This document shows, piece after piece, positions 37,819 through 46,235 of a DNA stretch of 64,000 nt. Each line of letters starts with the position of its first letter. Position 1 is the first letter of the stretch. The stretch comes from Pseudomonas yamanorum (GTDB lineage: Bacteria > Pseudomonadota > Gammaproteobacteria > Pseudomonadales > Pseudomonadaceae): NCBI RefSeq assembly GCF_900105735.1, contig NZ_LT629793.1:5208001-5272000 (forward strand), in the 5' to 3' direction. The translations under genes and the position numbers were made by a program. The notes under the pieces were generated by a model. The model ran no database searches. It saw nothing but the letters and a program-made list of their open reading frames with translations, and was not told the origin of the DNA.

Positions 37819-38622
37819 ATGCAGGAAAACGCCCACATTCCCGTCAAAGACGCCGCCCCCACCGGCACCCAGACCCTGCTTCGCGGATTGGGCGTGGTGC
37901 AGGCAGTGGCCGCCGGCGCGCGGGATCTCAAGGAGATTGCCAAGCGCATCGGCACCACCCGCAGTACCACTCACCGCCTGGCCAGTTGCCTGGTGGAAGA
38001 GCGCTACCTGCGCGTGGTGCCGCAAGTCGGCTATCTGCTGGGGCCCAAGTTGATCGAGTTGGGGTTTCAGGCGCGCGAGGAATTGCCGCTGGTAAGCCTG
38101 GCGGTTCCCTACCTGGACGAGTTGTCGGCGCTGACTGGCGACACCATCCATCTGGCGATCCGCGAATACGACGACGTGCTGTACCTGCACAAGAACCCTG
38201 GTCGCAACGGCCCGGAAATGCGCTCGCGCGTCGGCCATCGCATGCCGCTGGCGCGCACCGGGATCGGCAAGGCGTTGTTGCTGGATGACACGGTGGAAGA
38301 GTGGCAGCGCCTGTATCAGGTCAGCTTGCCCACGGGCGGGAAGAACTTGCAGTGGCCGCAGCACCCCGAGCAATCCTGGGCACAGTTTGAACAGCGCATG
38401 CAGGAATACGTGGCGGGCGGTTATGCGTTCGATCTGGAAGACAACGAACCGTCGATCCGTTGTGTCGCGGCACCGGTGCGCGATGCCAGCCGGCGAATCG
38501 TCGCCGGCATCAGCATCGCCAGTACCGTGCCCTACATGCCGCTGGAGAAAATGGCCGAGCTGATTCCTGTGATCAAACAGGTCGCAGCGCGGCTGTCAGC
38601 GGAGTTGGGCGCGAAGGCCTGA
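37819..38622 (+). CDS. IclR family transcriptional regulator
   Basis: A regulator of 267 residues: an N-terminal helix-turn-helix at about 14-75 (LKEIAKRIGTTRSTTHRLAS) and a C-terminal effector domain with GHRMPLARTGIGKALL near 142 and the closing CVAAPVRD and ASTVPYMP segments. Following the araFGH genes on the same strand, it most likely controls them in response to arabinose or a product; in enterobacteria that job belongs to AraC. ATG 37819 is chosen; an ATG 36 bases upstream adds a poorly conserved tail. Confidence 0.88.
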   Translation: MQENAHIPVKDAAPTGTQTLLRGLGVVQAVAAGARDLKEIAKRIGTTRSTTHRLASCLVEERYLRVVPQVGYLLGPKLIELGFQAREELPLVSLAVPYLDELSALTGDTIHLAIREYDDVLYLHKNPGRNGPEMRSRVGHRMPLARTGIGKALLLDDTVEEWQRLYQVSLPTGGKNLQWPQHPEQSWAQFEQRMQEYVAGGYAFDLEDNEPSIRCVAAPVRDASRRIVAGISIASTVPYMPLEKMAELIPVIKQVAARLSAELGAKA

Positions 38623-38629
38623 TCAGGCC

Positions 38630-38746
38630 TGATCGTTCCCACGCTCCGCGTGGGAATGCCTCCGCGTCCAGCAGGACTTGAGCCCTGCGCAACGGTGACG
38701 CGGAGCGTCACAGCATGCGTTCCCACGCAGAGCGTGGGAACGATCA
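38630..38746. repeat. GTTCCCACGC-type intergenic inverted repeat
   Basis: GATCGTTCCCACGCTCCGCG near the left end and an outer arm ending GCGTGGGAACGATC near the right end are inverted complements; the inside holds a second pair (GACGCGGAGCGTC). The unit differs from the GTGGGAGC repeats elsewhere in the window. It fills the convergent gap between the IclR and alcohol dehydrogenase genes. Confidence 0.82.
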
Positions 38747-39799
38747 TCAGACCTTCAAGGTCGCCATGTCGATCACGAAGCGGTACTTCACATCACCGGC
38801 AATCATGCGGGTGTAGGCTTCGTTGATCTGGCGGATGTCGAGCATTTCGATGTCGCAGGTGATGCCGTGCTCGGCGCAGAAATCCAGGACTTCCTGGGTT
38901 TCGGCAATGCCACCGATCAATGAACCGGCCAGTACCTTGCGGCCCAGCACCAGCTTGGCAGCGTTGACGGGCGGGTCGACTGGCTCGATCAGGCCCACCA
39001 GGATGTGCACGCCGTCAAAGCGCAGCACGTCGAGGTAGGGATTCAAGTCGTGCTGCACCGGGATGGTGTCCAGCAGGAAATCGAAGTGCCCGGCAGCGGC
39101 TTTCATCTGTTCAGCATCGGTGGACACGATCACGTGATCGGCGCCCTGGCGACGGCCTTCTTCAGCCTTGCTCGCGGAGCGGGTGAACAATGTCACTTCC
39201 GCGCCCATGGCCTTGGCGAACTTGATGCCCATATGGCCCAACCCGCCCATGCCCAGAACCCCAACCTTGTCGCCAGCCTTCACACCGTAGTGCTTGAGTG
39301 GTGAGTAGGTGGTGATGCCGGCGCAGAGGATCGGCGCGGCGCTGGCCAGGTCGAGCTTGGCCGGGATCTTCACCACGAAGTGTTCGCTGACCACGATGCT
39401 GTCGGAGTAGCCGCCCATGGTGTTGCTGCCATCGACCCGGTCTGGGGTGGCGTAGGTCATGGTCGGGCCTTCGAGGCAGTATTGCTCGAGGTCGGCGTGG
39501 CAGGCGTCGCAGTGACGGCAGGAGTCGACCATGCAGCCAACACCCACCAGGTCGCCGACTTTATGCGCAGTGACGCTGGCGCCGACGGCGGTGACTTTGC
39601 CGACGATCTCGTGGCCCGGCATCAGCGGGTACACGGCAATGCCCCATTCGTTGCGTGCCTGGTGAATGTCGGAGTGGCAGACGCCGCAGAAGAGAATTTC
39701 GATCGCCACGTCATCAGCGCGTGGGCTACGGCGTTCGAAGGACATGGGGGCGAGGGGAGTGGTGGCCGATTGAGCGGCATAACCGATGGCGGTGTACAT
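38747..39799 (-). CDS. zinc-dependent NAD(P) alcohol dehydrogenase (YahK/CAD-like)
   Basis: A medium-chain dehydrogenase of 350 residues that reduces aldehydes or oxidises alcohols. Catalytic zinc ligands are in CGVCHSDIHQ near 40 and the GHE of MPGHEIVG near 63; structural zinc cysteines lie in CRHCDACHADLEQYC near 94-108; the nucleotide loop is GMGGLGHMG near 181. It belongs to the cinnamyl-alcohol/YahK aldehyde reductase group and probably prefers NADPH. ATG 39799 starts the conserved MYTAIGYAA. It is divergent from an AraC regulator, a likely controller. Confidence 0.92.
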   Translation of the reverse strand: MYTAIGYAAQSATTPLAPMSFERRSPRADDVAIEILFCGVCHSDIHQARNEWGIAVYPLMPGHEIVGKVTAVGASVTAHKVGDLVGVGCMVDSCRHCDACHADLEQYCLEGPTMTYATPDRVDGSNTMGGYSDSIVVSEHFVVKIPAKLDLASAAPILCAGITTYSPLKHYGVKAGDKVGVLGMGGLGHMGIKFAKAMGAEVTLFTRSASKAEEGRRQGADHVIVSTDAEQMKAAAGHFDFLLDTIPVQHDLNPYLDVLRFDGVHILVGLIEPVDPPVNAAKLVLGRKVLAGSLIGGIAETQEVLDFCAEHGITCDIEMLDIRQINEAYTRMIAGDVKYRFVIDMATLKV

Positions 39800-39980
39800 G
39801 GAGAAACCTCGCAGGTGCAGTGACAGGTGAGGTGGCGCATTCTCCGCGCCGAGGCTTGGGGCGGCCATGGCGATTGCTCCGAGTCTCATGCCTATTCCTC
39901 CGGGAGTGCCCCTGGATTGGATCACTGTGGCGCCAGACCTGCGATGATGGTCTCATCCCCTTTTCCGCGAAGTTTTTGCC

Positions 39981-40871
39981 ATGTTGTTGACCCGCCATGT
40001 CGACGCCAATGCCGCGTTGGTTGCCCTGATCGAACCACTGACGCCCCGTGATGGCTTCTCCCCCACGAACCTGCCGGGCGTGCAGGTGTTGCGCGCCAGT
40101 TGCGATGTGGCGCGGGGCCCGCAGATTTATGAACCGAGCCTGATGATCGTCGCCCAGGGCAGCAAGGTCGCCTACCTGGGCCCGCGTACCCTGGAATACG
40201 GCGCCGGGCATTACCTGATCCAGGCGATGCCGGTGCCGTTCGAATGCGAGACCTTTGCCATGCCCAATGCGCCGCTGTTGGGGGTGACGGTGGGCATTGA
40301 CCGGGTGGTGCTGGGTGAGTTGGTGATGGCGATGGGTATCCAGTCCGGGCCACCGCCGGCGGCGCAGACGTTGGAGTCCATGAGTTCGGTGGTACTGGAT
40401 GACGCCATGCGTGGCTGCGTCGAACGGCTGTTGCAATGCCTGCACGATCCGCTGGAGAGCCGGATCATGGGCCCGGCGCGGGTGCGGGAATTATTGTTCA
40501 CCGCATTGCGCGGGCCACAGGCGGATGTGCTGCGGGCACTGGTGGAGCAGCAGGGGCAGTTTTCCCGGGTGGCGACCTCGTTGAATCACCTGCATGCCCA
40601 TTACGCCGAGCCGCTGAATATCGAGACGCTGGCGGGTTATGCGCACATGAGTGCGTCGACGTTCCACGAACACTTCAAGCGTTGCACGCTGTTGTCGCCG
40701 GTGCAGTACCTCAAGCGGTTGCGGTTGCTCAAGGCGCAGCAGTTGCTGTTGGTGGAGGGGATGGGTGTGGCGCAGGCGGCCCATAGCGTGGGGTACCAGA
40801 GCACGTCGCAGTTCAGCCGGGAATACAAGCGCTACTTCGAGCGCAGCCCTGGGGATGAGCGAGCGGCATAA
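39981..40871 (+). CDS. AraC family transcriptional regulator
   Basis: A regulator of 296 residues with the AraC_N cupin-like domain in the first half (PQIYEPSLMIVAQGSKVAYL near 50) and two C-terminal helix-turn-helix units at about 195-290 (NIETLAGYAHMSASTFHEHF and AAHSVGYQSTSQFSREYKRYF). Genes of this subgroup usually sit divergent to an oxidoreductase they induce, as here with the alcohol dehydrogenase 181 bases away. The effector is probably an aldehyde or alcohol; this is inferred. Confidence 0.9.
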   Translation: MLLTRHVDANAALVALIEPLTPRDGFSPTNLPGVQVLRASCDVARGPQIYEPSLMIVAQGSKVAYLGPRTLEYGAGHYLIQAMPVPFECETFAMPNAPLLGVTVGIDRVVLGELVMAMGIQSGPPPAAQTLESMSSVVLDDAMRGCVERLLQCLHDPLESRIMGPARVRELLFTALRGPQADVLRALVEQQGQFSRVATSLNHLHAHYAEPLNIETLAGYAHMSASTFHEHFKRCTLLSPVQYLKRLRLLKAQQLLLVEGMGVAQAAHSVGYQSTSQFSREYKRYFERSPGDERAA

Positions 40872-40890
40872 CTCTCCCAGGCACAACGCG

Positions 40891-40992
40891 GTCAAAAATG
40901 TGGGAGCTGGCTCGCCTGCGATAGCGGTGTGTCAGCCACAGATATATTGCTGACCCACTGCTATCGCAGGCAAGCCAGCTCCCACATTTGAC
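40891..40992. repeat. REPIN-type palindromic repeat, family A
   Basis: AATGTGGGAGCTGGCTCGCC on the left and the inverse complement on the right, with GTCAAAA/TTTGAC tails. One arm has C where the other copies have T (GGCTCGCC for GGCTTGCC), an early decay step. Confidence 0.87.
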
Positions 40993-41020
40993 CGAGTCGA
41001 TGGGGCTTTTTCCGGGCCAC

Positions 41021-41056
41021 AAAAAAGGCCCCCATTCGGGGGCCTCGTTTTTCAAG
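41021..41056. terminator. terminator after the ETF-ubiquinone oxidoreductase gene
   Basis: GGCCCCC and GGGGGCC arms around ATTC, flanked by an A-run on the left (U-run for the minus-strand gene) and CGTTTTT on the right. It sits directly after the end of the minus-strand ETF-QO gene. Confidence 0.87.
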
Positions 41057-41064
41057 CCAATGCC

Positions 41065-42729
41065 TTACATATTCGGGTAAGTCGGCCCACCCGCACCTTC
41101 CGGTGTCACCCAGGTGATGTTCTGCGAAGGGTCCTTGATGTCACAGGTCTTGCAGTGCACGCAGTTCTGGGCGTTGATCTGGAAGCGCTTCTCGCCGTCT
41201 TCCTTGGTGATCACTTCATACACGCCGGCCGGGCAGTAGCGCTGTGCCGGTTCATCGTAGAGCGGCAGGTTGGTGCCGATCGGGATGCTCGGGTCTTTCA
41301 GCTTCAGGTGGCACGGCTGTTCTTCTTCGTGGTTGGTACCGGAGATGAACACCGAGCTCAGCTTATCGAAGCTCAGCTTGCCGTCGGGTTTCGGGTAATC
41401 GATTTTCTTGCTGTCCTTGGCCAGTTTGAGGCAGGCGTAGTCCGGCTTGGTGTCGTGCAGGGTGAACGGCATTTTGCCGCCGAGGATATTCTGGTCGAAC
41501 CAGTTGAAGCCGGCACCCAGGATCGGGCCGAACTTGTGCATCGCCGGGCCGAAGTTGCGGCTGGCGAACAGTTCTTCGTAGAGCCAGCTGTTCTTGAAGC
41601 TGTCGACGTAAGCGGTCAGTTCGTCGCCGCCTTCGGATTCGGCGAACAGGCGGTCGGCCACGGCGTCAGCGGCGAGCATGCCGGACTTCATGGCGGTGTG
41701 GCTGCCTTTGATCTTGGCGAAGTTCAGGGTGCCCAGGTCGCAACCGATCAGCGCGCCGCCCTTGAACACCATTTTCGGCAGCGAGTTCAGGCCGCCTTTG
41801 CAGATGGCACGGGCGCCGTAGCTGATGCGCTTGCCGCCTTCCAGGTACTGGGCCAGCACCGGGTGATGCTTGAGGCGCTGGAACTCGTCGAACGGCGACA
41901 GGAAGGTGTTGCTGTAGGACAGGTCGACGATCAAGCCCACGACAACCTGGTTGTTTTCCAGATGATAGAGGAACGAACCACCGGTGTTCTCGGCGCTCAT
42001 GATGTCCAACGGCCAACCGGCGGTGTGGACTACCAGGCCTGGTTGATGCTTGGCCGGGTCGATTTCCCAGATTTCTTTCAGGCCGATGCCGTAGTGCTGG
42101 GCGTCAGCATCGCTGTCCAGGTTGAAGCGCTGGATCAGTTGCTTGCCGATGTGGCCACGGCAACCTTCGGCGAACAGCGTGTACTTGCCACGCAGCTCCA
42201 TGCCCGGGGTGTAGACGCCTTCTTTTGGATGGCCTTCACGGTCGACGCCGAGGTCACCGGTGATGATCCCGCGCACCACGCCGTTTTCGTCGAACAGTGC
42301 TTCCTGGGCGGCGAAGCCCGGGTAGACTTCCACGCCCAGGTTCTCGGCCTGCTGGGCGAGCCAGCGGCACAGGTTGCCCAGGGAGATAATGTAATTGCCT
42401 TCGTTGTGCATGGTCTTGGGCACAAAGAAGTCAGGCACCTTGGTGGCGGCTTCGCTGGAGCGCAGTACATAGATGTCATCCCGCACAACAGGGGTGTTGA
42501 GCGGTGCACCGAGTTCTTTCCAGTCCGGGAACAGTTCGTTCAGGGCACGGGGTTCAAACACGGCACCGGACAGGATGTGAGCGCCGACTTCGGAGCCTTT
42601 TTCGACCACGCAGACGCTGATTTCCTTACCGGCTTCGGCGGCCTTCTGCTTCAATCGGCAGGCGGCAGACAGGCCTGCCGGGCCAGCGCCGACGATGACC
42701 ACGTCGAATTCCATGTATTCGCGTTCCAC
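41065..42729 (-). CDS. electron transfer flavoprotein-ubiquinone oxidoreductase
   Basis: ETF-QO takes electrons from reduced ETF (from acyl-CoA and other dehydrogenases) and passes them to ubiquinone at the inner membrane. It has 554 residues: FAD-binding VVIVGAGPAGLSAACRL near 9-25, a quinone-binding middle part, and the C-terminal 4Fe-4S domain with CVHCKTCDIKDPSQNITWV near 520. The frame opens with GTG at 42729, preceded by AGGAGATAG; an internal ATG 15 bases in is less well placed. It is transcribed from a strong promoter shared in its control region with etfBA. Confidence 0.95.
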   Translation of the reverse strand: MEREYMEFDVVIVGAGPAGLSAACRLKQKAAEAGKEISVCVVEKGSEVGAHILSGAVFEPRALNELFPDWKELGAPLNTPVVRDDIYVLRSSEAATKVPDFFVPKTMHNEGNYIISLGNLCRWLAQQAENLGVEVYPGFAAQEALFDENGVVRGIITGDLGVDREGHPKEGVYTPGMELRGKYTLFAEGCRGHIGKQLIQRFNLDSDADAQHYGIGLKEIWEIDPAKHQPGLVVHTAGWPLDIMSAENTGGSFLYHLENNQVVVGLIVDLSYSNTFLSPFDEFQRLKHHPVLAQYLEGGKRISYGARAICKGGLNSLPKMVFKGGALIGCDLGTLNFAKIKGSHTAMKSGMLAADAVADRLFAESEGGDELTAYVDSFKNSWLYEELFASRNFGPAMHKFGPILGAGFNWFDQNILGGKMPFTLHDTKPDYACLKLAKDSKKIDYPKPDGKLSFDKLSSVFISGTNHEEEQPCHLKLKDPSIPIGTNLPLYDEPAQRYCPAGVYEVITKEDGEKRFQINAQNCVHCKTCDIKDPSQNITWVTPEGAGGPTYPNM

Positions 42730-42860
42730 AGGCTATCTCCTACTCAAGGCTCAACGGCTTTTTTTTCTAATGGGTGGAGGTTCGGTAATTCGTCCGGCAA
42801 TGCCTGCATAAATCTCATGCAAGGGGCAGGGGACGACCCACCTTTCTCTCTAGGTGGCGC

Positions 42861-42889
42861 ATTATATCTACACCACTCTCAGCGTCCAA
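42861..42889 (-). promoter_or_regulatory. sigma-70 promoter of the ETF-QO gene
   Basis: In minus orientation TTGGAC (42889-42884) and a perfect TATAAT (42866-42861) are 17 bases apart. The predicted start is near 42854, which gives a leader of about 125 bases before the GTG. Confidence 0.83.
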
Positions 42890-42891
42890 TA

Positions 42892-42905
42892 CAAACGTTT
42901 GTTTG
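42892..42905. promoter_or_regulatory. PsrA-type operator
   Basis: CAAACGTTTGTTTG fits the published PsrA consensus (G/C)AAAC-N(2-4)-GTTTG(G/C-type end) with a 4-base spacer. PsrA is the long-chain fatty-acid-sensing TetR regulator of Pseudomonas. The box lies two bases upstream of the -35 element of the ETF-QO promoter, where a bound protein would affect RNA polymerase. Binding itself is inferred. Confidence 0.65.
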
Positions 42906-42960
42906 AATTGCCCGCAAGCTAGGTAAATCAAAGCAACGCGGCTTATAACTGACCATTTTG

Positions 42961-42998
42961 CCGTATTGACCGGAATAGGCGTTCCGGTCAATATACGG
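42961..42998. repeat. large inverted repeat upstream of etfBA
   Basis: CCGTATTGACCGGAA and TTCCGGTCAATATACGG pair over 15 bases with one 2-base bulge and a TAGGCG loop. No T-run follows on either side, so it is not a standard terminator. It may be an operator or an RNA hairpin in a leader. Confidence 0.8.
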
Positions 42999-43282
42999 TC
43001 GGTTTTGCGCATCCCGTAGGCAGACTGTGGGTTTCAAGGCCACCTCGAAAGACAGGCTGAAGGCAAATAAGGGTGACGCGCGAGCCACGATGGCCCGCAG
43101 TTTACACGCCACGATAATGAATGACCTCTCAGTCACCGCTGACGAACGGTCATCACTCCCGTGAGCAAGGTCCCCCGCCGACGATCGCCGGTGTTTTTGG
43201 AGGTGCCCTTGTGTGCCGATGAGCATCAACCGCCAGGTTCGCCTAGGCGACTTTCTTTTCACCGGAGAGTAACGAGGAATCC

Positions 43283-44032
43283 ATGAAGGTTCTTGTAGCT
43301 GTCAAACGCGTTGTCGATTACAACGTGAAAGTTCGCGTCAAGGCGGACAATTCCGGCGTCGACCTCGCTAACGTCAAGATGTCGATGAACCCTTTCTGCG
43401 AAATCGCCGTGGAAGAAGCCGTACGCCTGAAAGAGAAAGGCGTTGCGACTGAAATCGTCGTCGTTTCCATCGGTCCGACCACTGCTCAAGAGCAGCTGCG
43501 TACCGCCCTGGCGCTGGGTGCCGATCGCGCCATCCTCGTCGAATCCGCTGAAGAGCTGACTTCCCTGGCCGTTGCCAAGTTGTTGAAAGCTGTTGTCGAC
43601 AAGGAACAGCCATCGCTGGTGATCCTCGGCAAACAAGCCATCGACAGCGACAACAACCAGACTGGCCAGATGCTGGCTGCACTGACCGGTTACGGCCAGG
43701 GCACCTTCGCCTCGAAAGTCGAAGTGAGCGGCGACAAGGTTGCCGTGACCCGCGAAATCGATGGCGGCGCGCAAACAGTTTCCCTGAAACTGCCAGCCAT
43801 CGTCACCACCGACCTGCGTTTGAACGAGCCGCGCTACGCGTCCCTGCCAAACATCATGAAAGCCAAGAAGAAGCCTCTCGAAGTGCTGACTCCGGATGCT
43901 TTGGGCGTTTCCACCGCCTCCACCAACAAGACCGTAAAAGTCGAAGCGCCGGCTGCACGCAGCGCGGGCATCAAGGTCAAGTCGGTGGCTGAACTGGTCG
44001 AGAAACTGAAAAACGAAGCGAAGGTAATCTAA
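43283..44032 (+). CDS. etfB: electron transfer flavoprotein beta subunit
   Basis: EtfB with EtfA forms the soluble FAD/AMP heterodimer that collects electrons from acyl-CoA dehydrogenases and related enzymes. It has 249 residues and starts [17 protein letters not shown]; the AMP-binding segment and the recognition loop appear as [26 protein letters not shown] near 118-143. ACGAGGAAT precedes the ATG. etfA follows two bases after the stop. Codon bias is strong, which suggests high expression. Confidence 0.96.
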   Translation: MKVLVAVKRVVDYNVKVRVKADNSGVDLANVKMSMNPFCEIAVEEAVRLKEKGVATEIVVVSIGPTTAQEQLRTALALGADRAILVESAEELTSLAVAKLLKAVVDKEQPSLVILGKQAIDSDNNQTGQMLAALTGYGQGTFASKVEVSGDKVAVTREIDGGAQTVSLKLPAIVTTDLRLNEPRYASLPNIMKAKKKPLEVLTPDALGVSTASTNKTVKVEAPAARSAGIKVKSVAELVEKLKNEAKVI

Positions 44033-44034
44033 CC

Positions 44035-44964
44035 ATGACTATCTTGGTAATCGCAGAACACGACAACAAGGTTGTGGCCCCGGCCACCCTGAACACTGTT
44101 GCCGCCGCCGCCAAAATCGGTGGTGATATCCACGTGCTGGTCGCCGGCCAAAACGTTGGCGCCGTGGCTGAAGCCGCTGCAAAAATCGCTGGCGTGAGCA
44201 AAGTACTGGTCGCCGACAACGCGGCCTACGCTCACCAGTTGCCGGAAAACGTTGCCCCGCTGGTAGCAGAGCTGGGCGCTGGTTACAGCCACATCCTGGC
44301 TGCCGCTACCTCCAACGGCAAAAACATCCTGCCGCGCGTTGCTGCGCAGTTGGACGTTGACCAGATCTCCGAGATCGTTTCGGTCGAAAGCGCCGACACC
44401 TTCAAGCGTCCGATCTATGCCGGTAACGCCATCGCTACCGTGCAGTCCACTGCCTCGGTAAAAGTCATCACCGTGCGTGCCACCGGTTTCGACCCGGTTG
44501 CTGCTGAAGGTGGTTCGGCTGCGGTTGAAGCTGTGGCTGCTGCTCACGACGCTGGCACTTCCAGCTTCGTAGGCGAAGAGCTGGCCAAGTCCGATCGGCC
44601 GGAACTGACCGCTGCCAAGATCGTGGTTTCCGGCGGTCGCGGCATGCAGAACGGCGACAACTTCAAGCACCTGTACGCCCTGGCTGACAAGCTGGGCGCT
44701 GCGGTCGGCGCTTCCCGCGCTGCCGTCGACGCAGGTTTTGTACCGAACGACATGCAGGTCGGTCAGACCGGCAAAATCGTTGCGCCACAGCTGTACATCG
44801 CCGTCGGTATCTCCGGCGCGATCCAGCATTTGGCCGGTATGAAAGACTCCAAGGTGATCGTTGCGATCAACAAGGACGAAGAAGCGCCGATCTTCCAGGT
44901 GGCTGATTACGGCCTGGTGGCAGACTTGTTCGAAGCCGTACCCGAGTTGGAGAAGCTGGTCTAA
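44035..44964 (+). CDS. etfA: electron transfer flavoprotein alpha subunit
   Basis: EtfA carries most of the FAD-binding site. It has 309 residues. The C-terminal FAD domain shows [14 protein letters not shown] near 198, [20 protein letters not shown] near 241, and [19 protein letters not shown] near 280, all family signatures. It is coupled to etfB, and a strong terminator closes the operon. Confidence 0.96.
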   Translation: MTILVIAEHDNKVVAPATLNTVAAAAKIGGDIHVLVAGQNVGAVAEAAAKIAGVSKVLVADNAAYAHQLPENVAPLVAELGAGYSHILAAATSNGKNILPRVAAQLDVDQISEIVSVESADTFKRPIYAGNAIATVQSTASVKVITVRATGFDPVAAEGGSAAVEAVAAAHDAGTSSFVGEELAKSDRPELTAAKIVVSGGRGMQNGDNFKHLYALADKLGAAVGASRAAVDAGFVPNDMQVGQTGKIVAPQLYIAVGISGAIQHLAGMKDSKVIVAINKDEEAPIFQVADYGLVADLFEAVPELEKLV

Positions 44965-44986
44965 TCCAGTCGCTTCACTTATAAAG

Positions 44987-45015
44987 AGCCCGGTCTTTTG
45001 ACCGGGCTTTTTTTT
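44987..45015 (+). terminator. terminator after etfA
   Basis: AGCCCGGTC and GACCGGGCT are perfect 9-base arms around TTTT, followed by a run of eight T. Confidence 0.93.
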
Positions 45016-45047
45016 GCCCGGTAATTTTTGAATGGGAGAACCCGGCC

Positions 45048-45863
45048 ATGGAATTGCGTCCCTGGACTGTACTGCTGGCCCTGTCGCTGCTGCCGACGGT
45101 GTCGTTGGCGGCTGGCAAATGTGATCGCCTGGTGATCACTGGCAGCCCGGACGCACCGCCTTATCTGTGGCGTGATCCCCAGGACCCCACGCACTTGATC
45201 GGCGCCACCGCCGACATGTTGCAGCAAGTGGCCAAGGACCTCGGAGTGAAAATCGACCTGCTGTACGGCGGCAAGCGCTCCGTGGCTCTGGACGAAGTGC
45301 GCAGCGGACGCATGGACATCCTTGCCGATGCGCCGTTGACCCTCGACGCTCTGGATGCCCTCGATTACATCCACCCGGCATTGGTGCAAACCGATTACCT
45401 GGTCTGGACCCGCAAGGATTCGGCCCTGGCCTACAACCAGCCCAGCGACCTGCATGGCCACAAGGGCGCGGTGTCGGAAAGGGCGCGCCTGAGCCGTGAC
45501 TTTGAAACCTTCGCCGGTGAGCAACTGACCCTGCAACGCCTGCCCACCTTGACCCCGGCGTTTCAGAAGCTGCTGCTGGGGGAAGTGGACTACGTACTCG
45601 CCGGACGTTATTCCGGCATGGCCATGGCCCAGACCCTGGGCATGAGCAACGACCTGGTGGCGCGGGAAATACCCATCGACCAGCCGGGACTCTACCTGGC
45701 GATTTCCCACAACTCCGCCTGCAACGATCCGTGGTTGCGCGGACAGCTCGCCAAAAAGATGACAGAATTGCCCGCGTCCGGTCTGGCGGAAACCGCGCTG
45801 CAGCGCAATCTCGAGCGCTGGAAAGCGCAGTTGCAGCAACCCGTCGGCACCCCAACAAAGTAG
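45048..45863 (+). CDS. periplasmic solute-binding protein (bacterial extracellular family 3)
   Basis: A protein of 271 residues with a signal peptide (WTVLLALSLLPTVSLAAG, cleaved near 22). The mature part starts KCDRLVITGSPDAPPYLWRD and continues with GATADMLQQVAKDLGVKID, the pattern of amino-acid-type binding proteins; MDILADAPLTLDALDALDYI near 86 is the mid-domain. No permease or ATPase gene adjoins it, so it may serve a remote transporter or act as a sensor-type protein. The next gene, a lipoprotein, starts nine bases after its stop. Confidence 0.82.
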   Translation: MELRPWTVLLALSLLPTVSLAAGKCDRLVITGSPDAPPYLWRDPQDPTHLIGATADMLQQVAKDLGVKIDLLYGGKRSVALDEVRSGRMDILADAPLTLDALDALDYIHPALVQTDYLVWTRKDSALAYNQPSDLHGHKGAVSERARLSRDFETFAGEQLTLQRLPTLTPAFQKLLLGEVDYVLAGRYSGMAMAQTLGMSNDLVAREIPIDQPGLYLAISHNSACNDPWLRGQLAKKMTELPASGLAETALQRNLERWKAQLQQPVGTPTK

Positions 45864-45872
45864 GGATTTTCA

Positions 45873-46235
45873 GTGACTATTCGACCTCTTTTCGCGGCCC
45901 TCGCCGTTGTAGCTCTGGCGGGATGTGCAGCCGATCCTGCGCCGAATGAACAAATGCGCCTGACCCAGCAAGCCCTGGAGCAAGCCAACGCCGTGGGCGC
46001 CGTCGCCGATGACTCGCCCGAGCTGAAGCTGGCTGAAGGCAAGTTCACCCAGGCCAAGGCCGACATGGCCGATGAATCCTACAAGGACGCCCGCATGCAG
46101 GCTGAAGAAGCCGAGCTGGACGCCCGCCTGGCGGAAGCGCGGGTGCTGACCCGCAAAAGCCAGGAGCAACTGAACGTGCTCAACACCCGTATCACCCGCC
46201 TGCGCAAGCAGTTGCAGTTGGGAGACGCCCAATGA
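45873..46235 (+). CDS. DUF4398-type lipoprotein
   Basis: A lipoprotein of 120 residues. The signal peptide MTIRPLFAALAVVALAGC ends in a lipobox (LAGC, Cys18). The rest is almost all helix with regular Ala/Glu/Lys spacing (KFTQAKADMADESYKDARMQ), consistent with a coiled coil of the DUF4398 type. The start is GTG. It is coupled to the OmpA-like lipoprotein gene by an ATGA overlap, so the two proteins may form one envelope complex. Confidence 0.82.
   Translation: MTIRPLFAALAVVALAGCAADPAPNEQMRLTQQALEQANAVGAVADDSPELKLAEGKFTQAKADMADESYKDARMQAEEAELDARLAEARVLTRKSQEQLNVLNTRITRLRKQLQLGDAQ

Larger units (their letters stand above)
42730..43282. promoter_or_regulatory. divergent control region of ETF-QO and etfBA
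   Basis: 553 bases without a gene. It holds a consensus promoter for the minus-strand gene, a PsrA-type box next to its -35, and a 38-base inverted repeat, all described separately. A clear promoter for etfB was not found; GATAAT at 43113-43118 has no good -35. Confidence 0.7.

Noticed and set aside
41155..42906. Plus-strand frame opposite the ETF-QO gene
   Set aside because: It is a shadow of ETF-QO, which has complete FAD and iron-sulfur motifs. The frame lacks a ribosome site.
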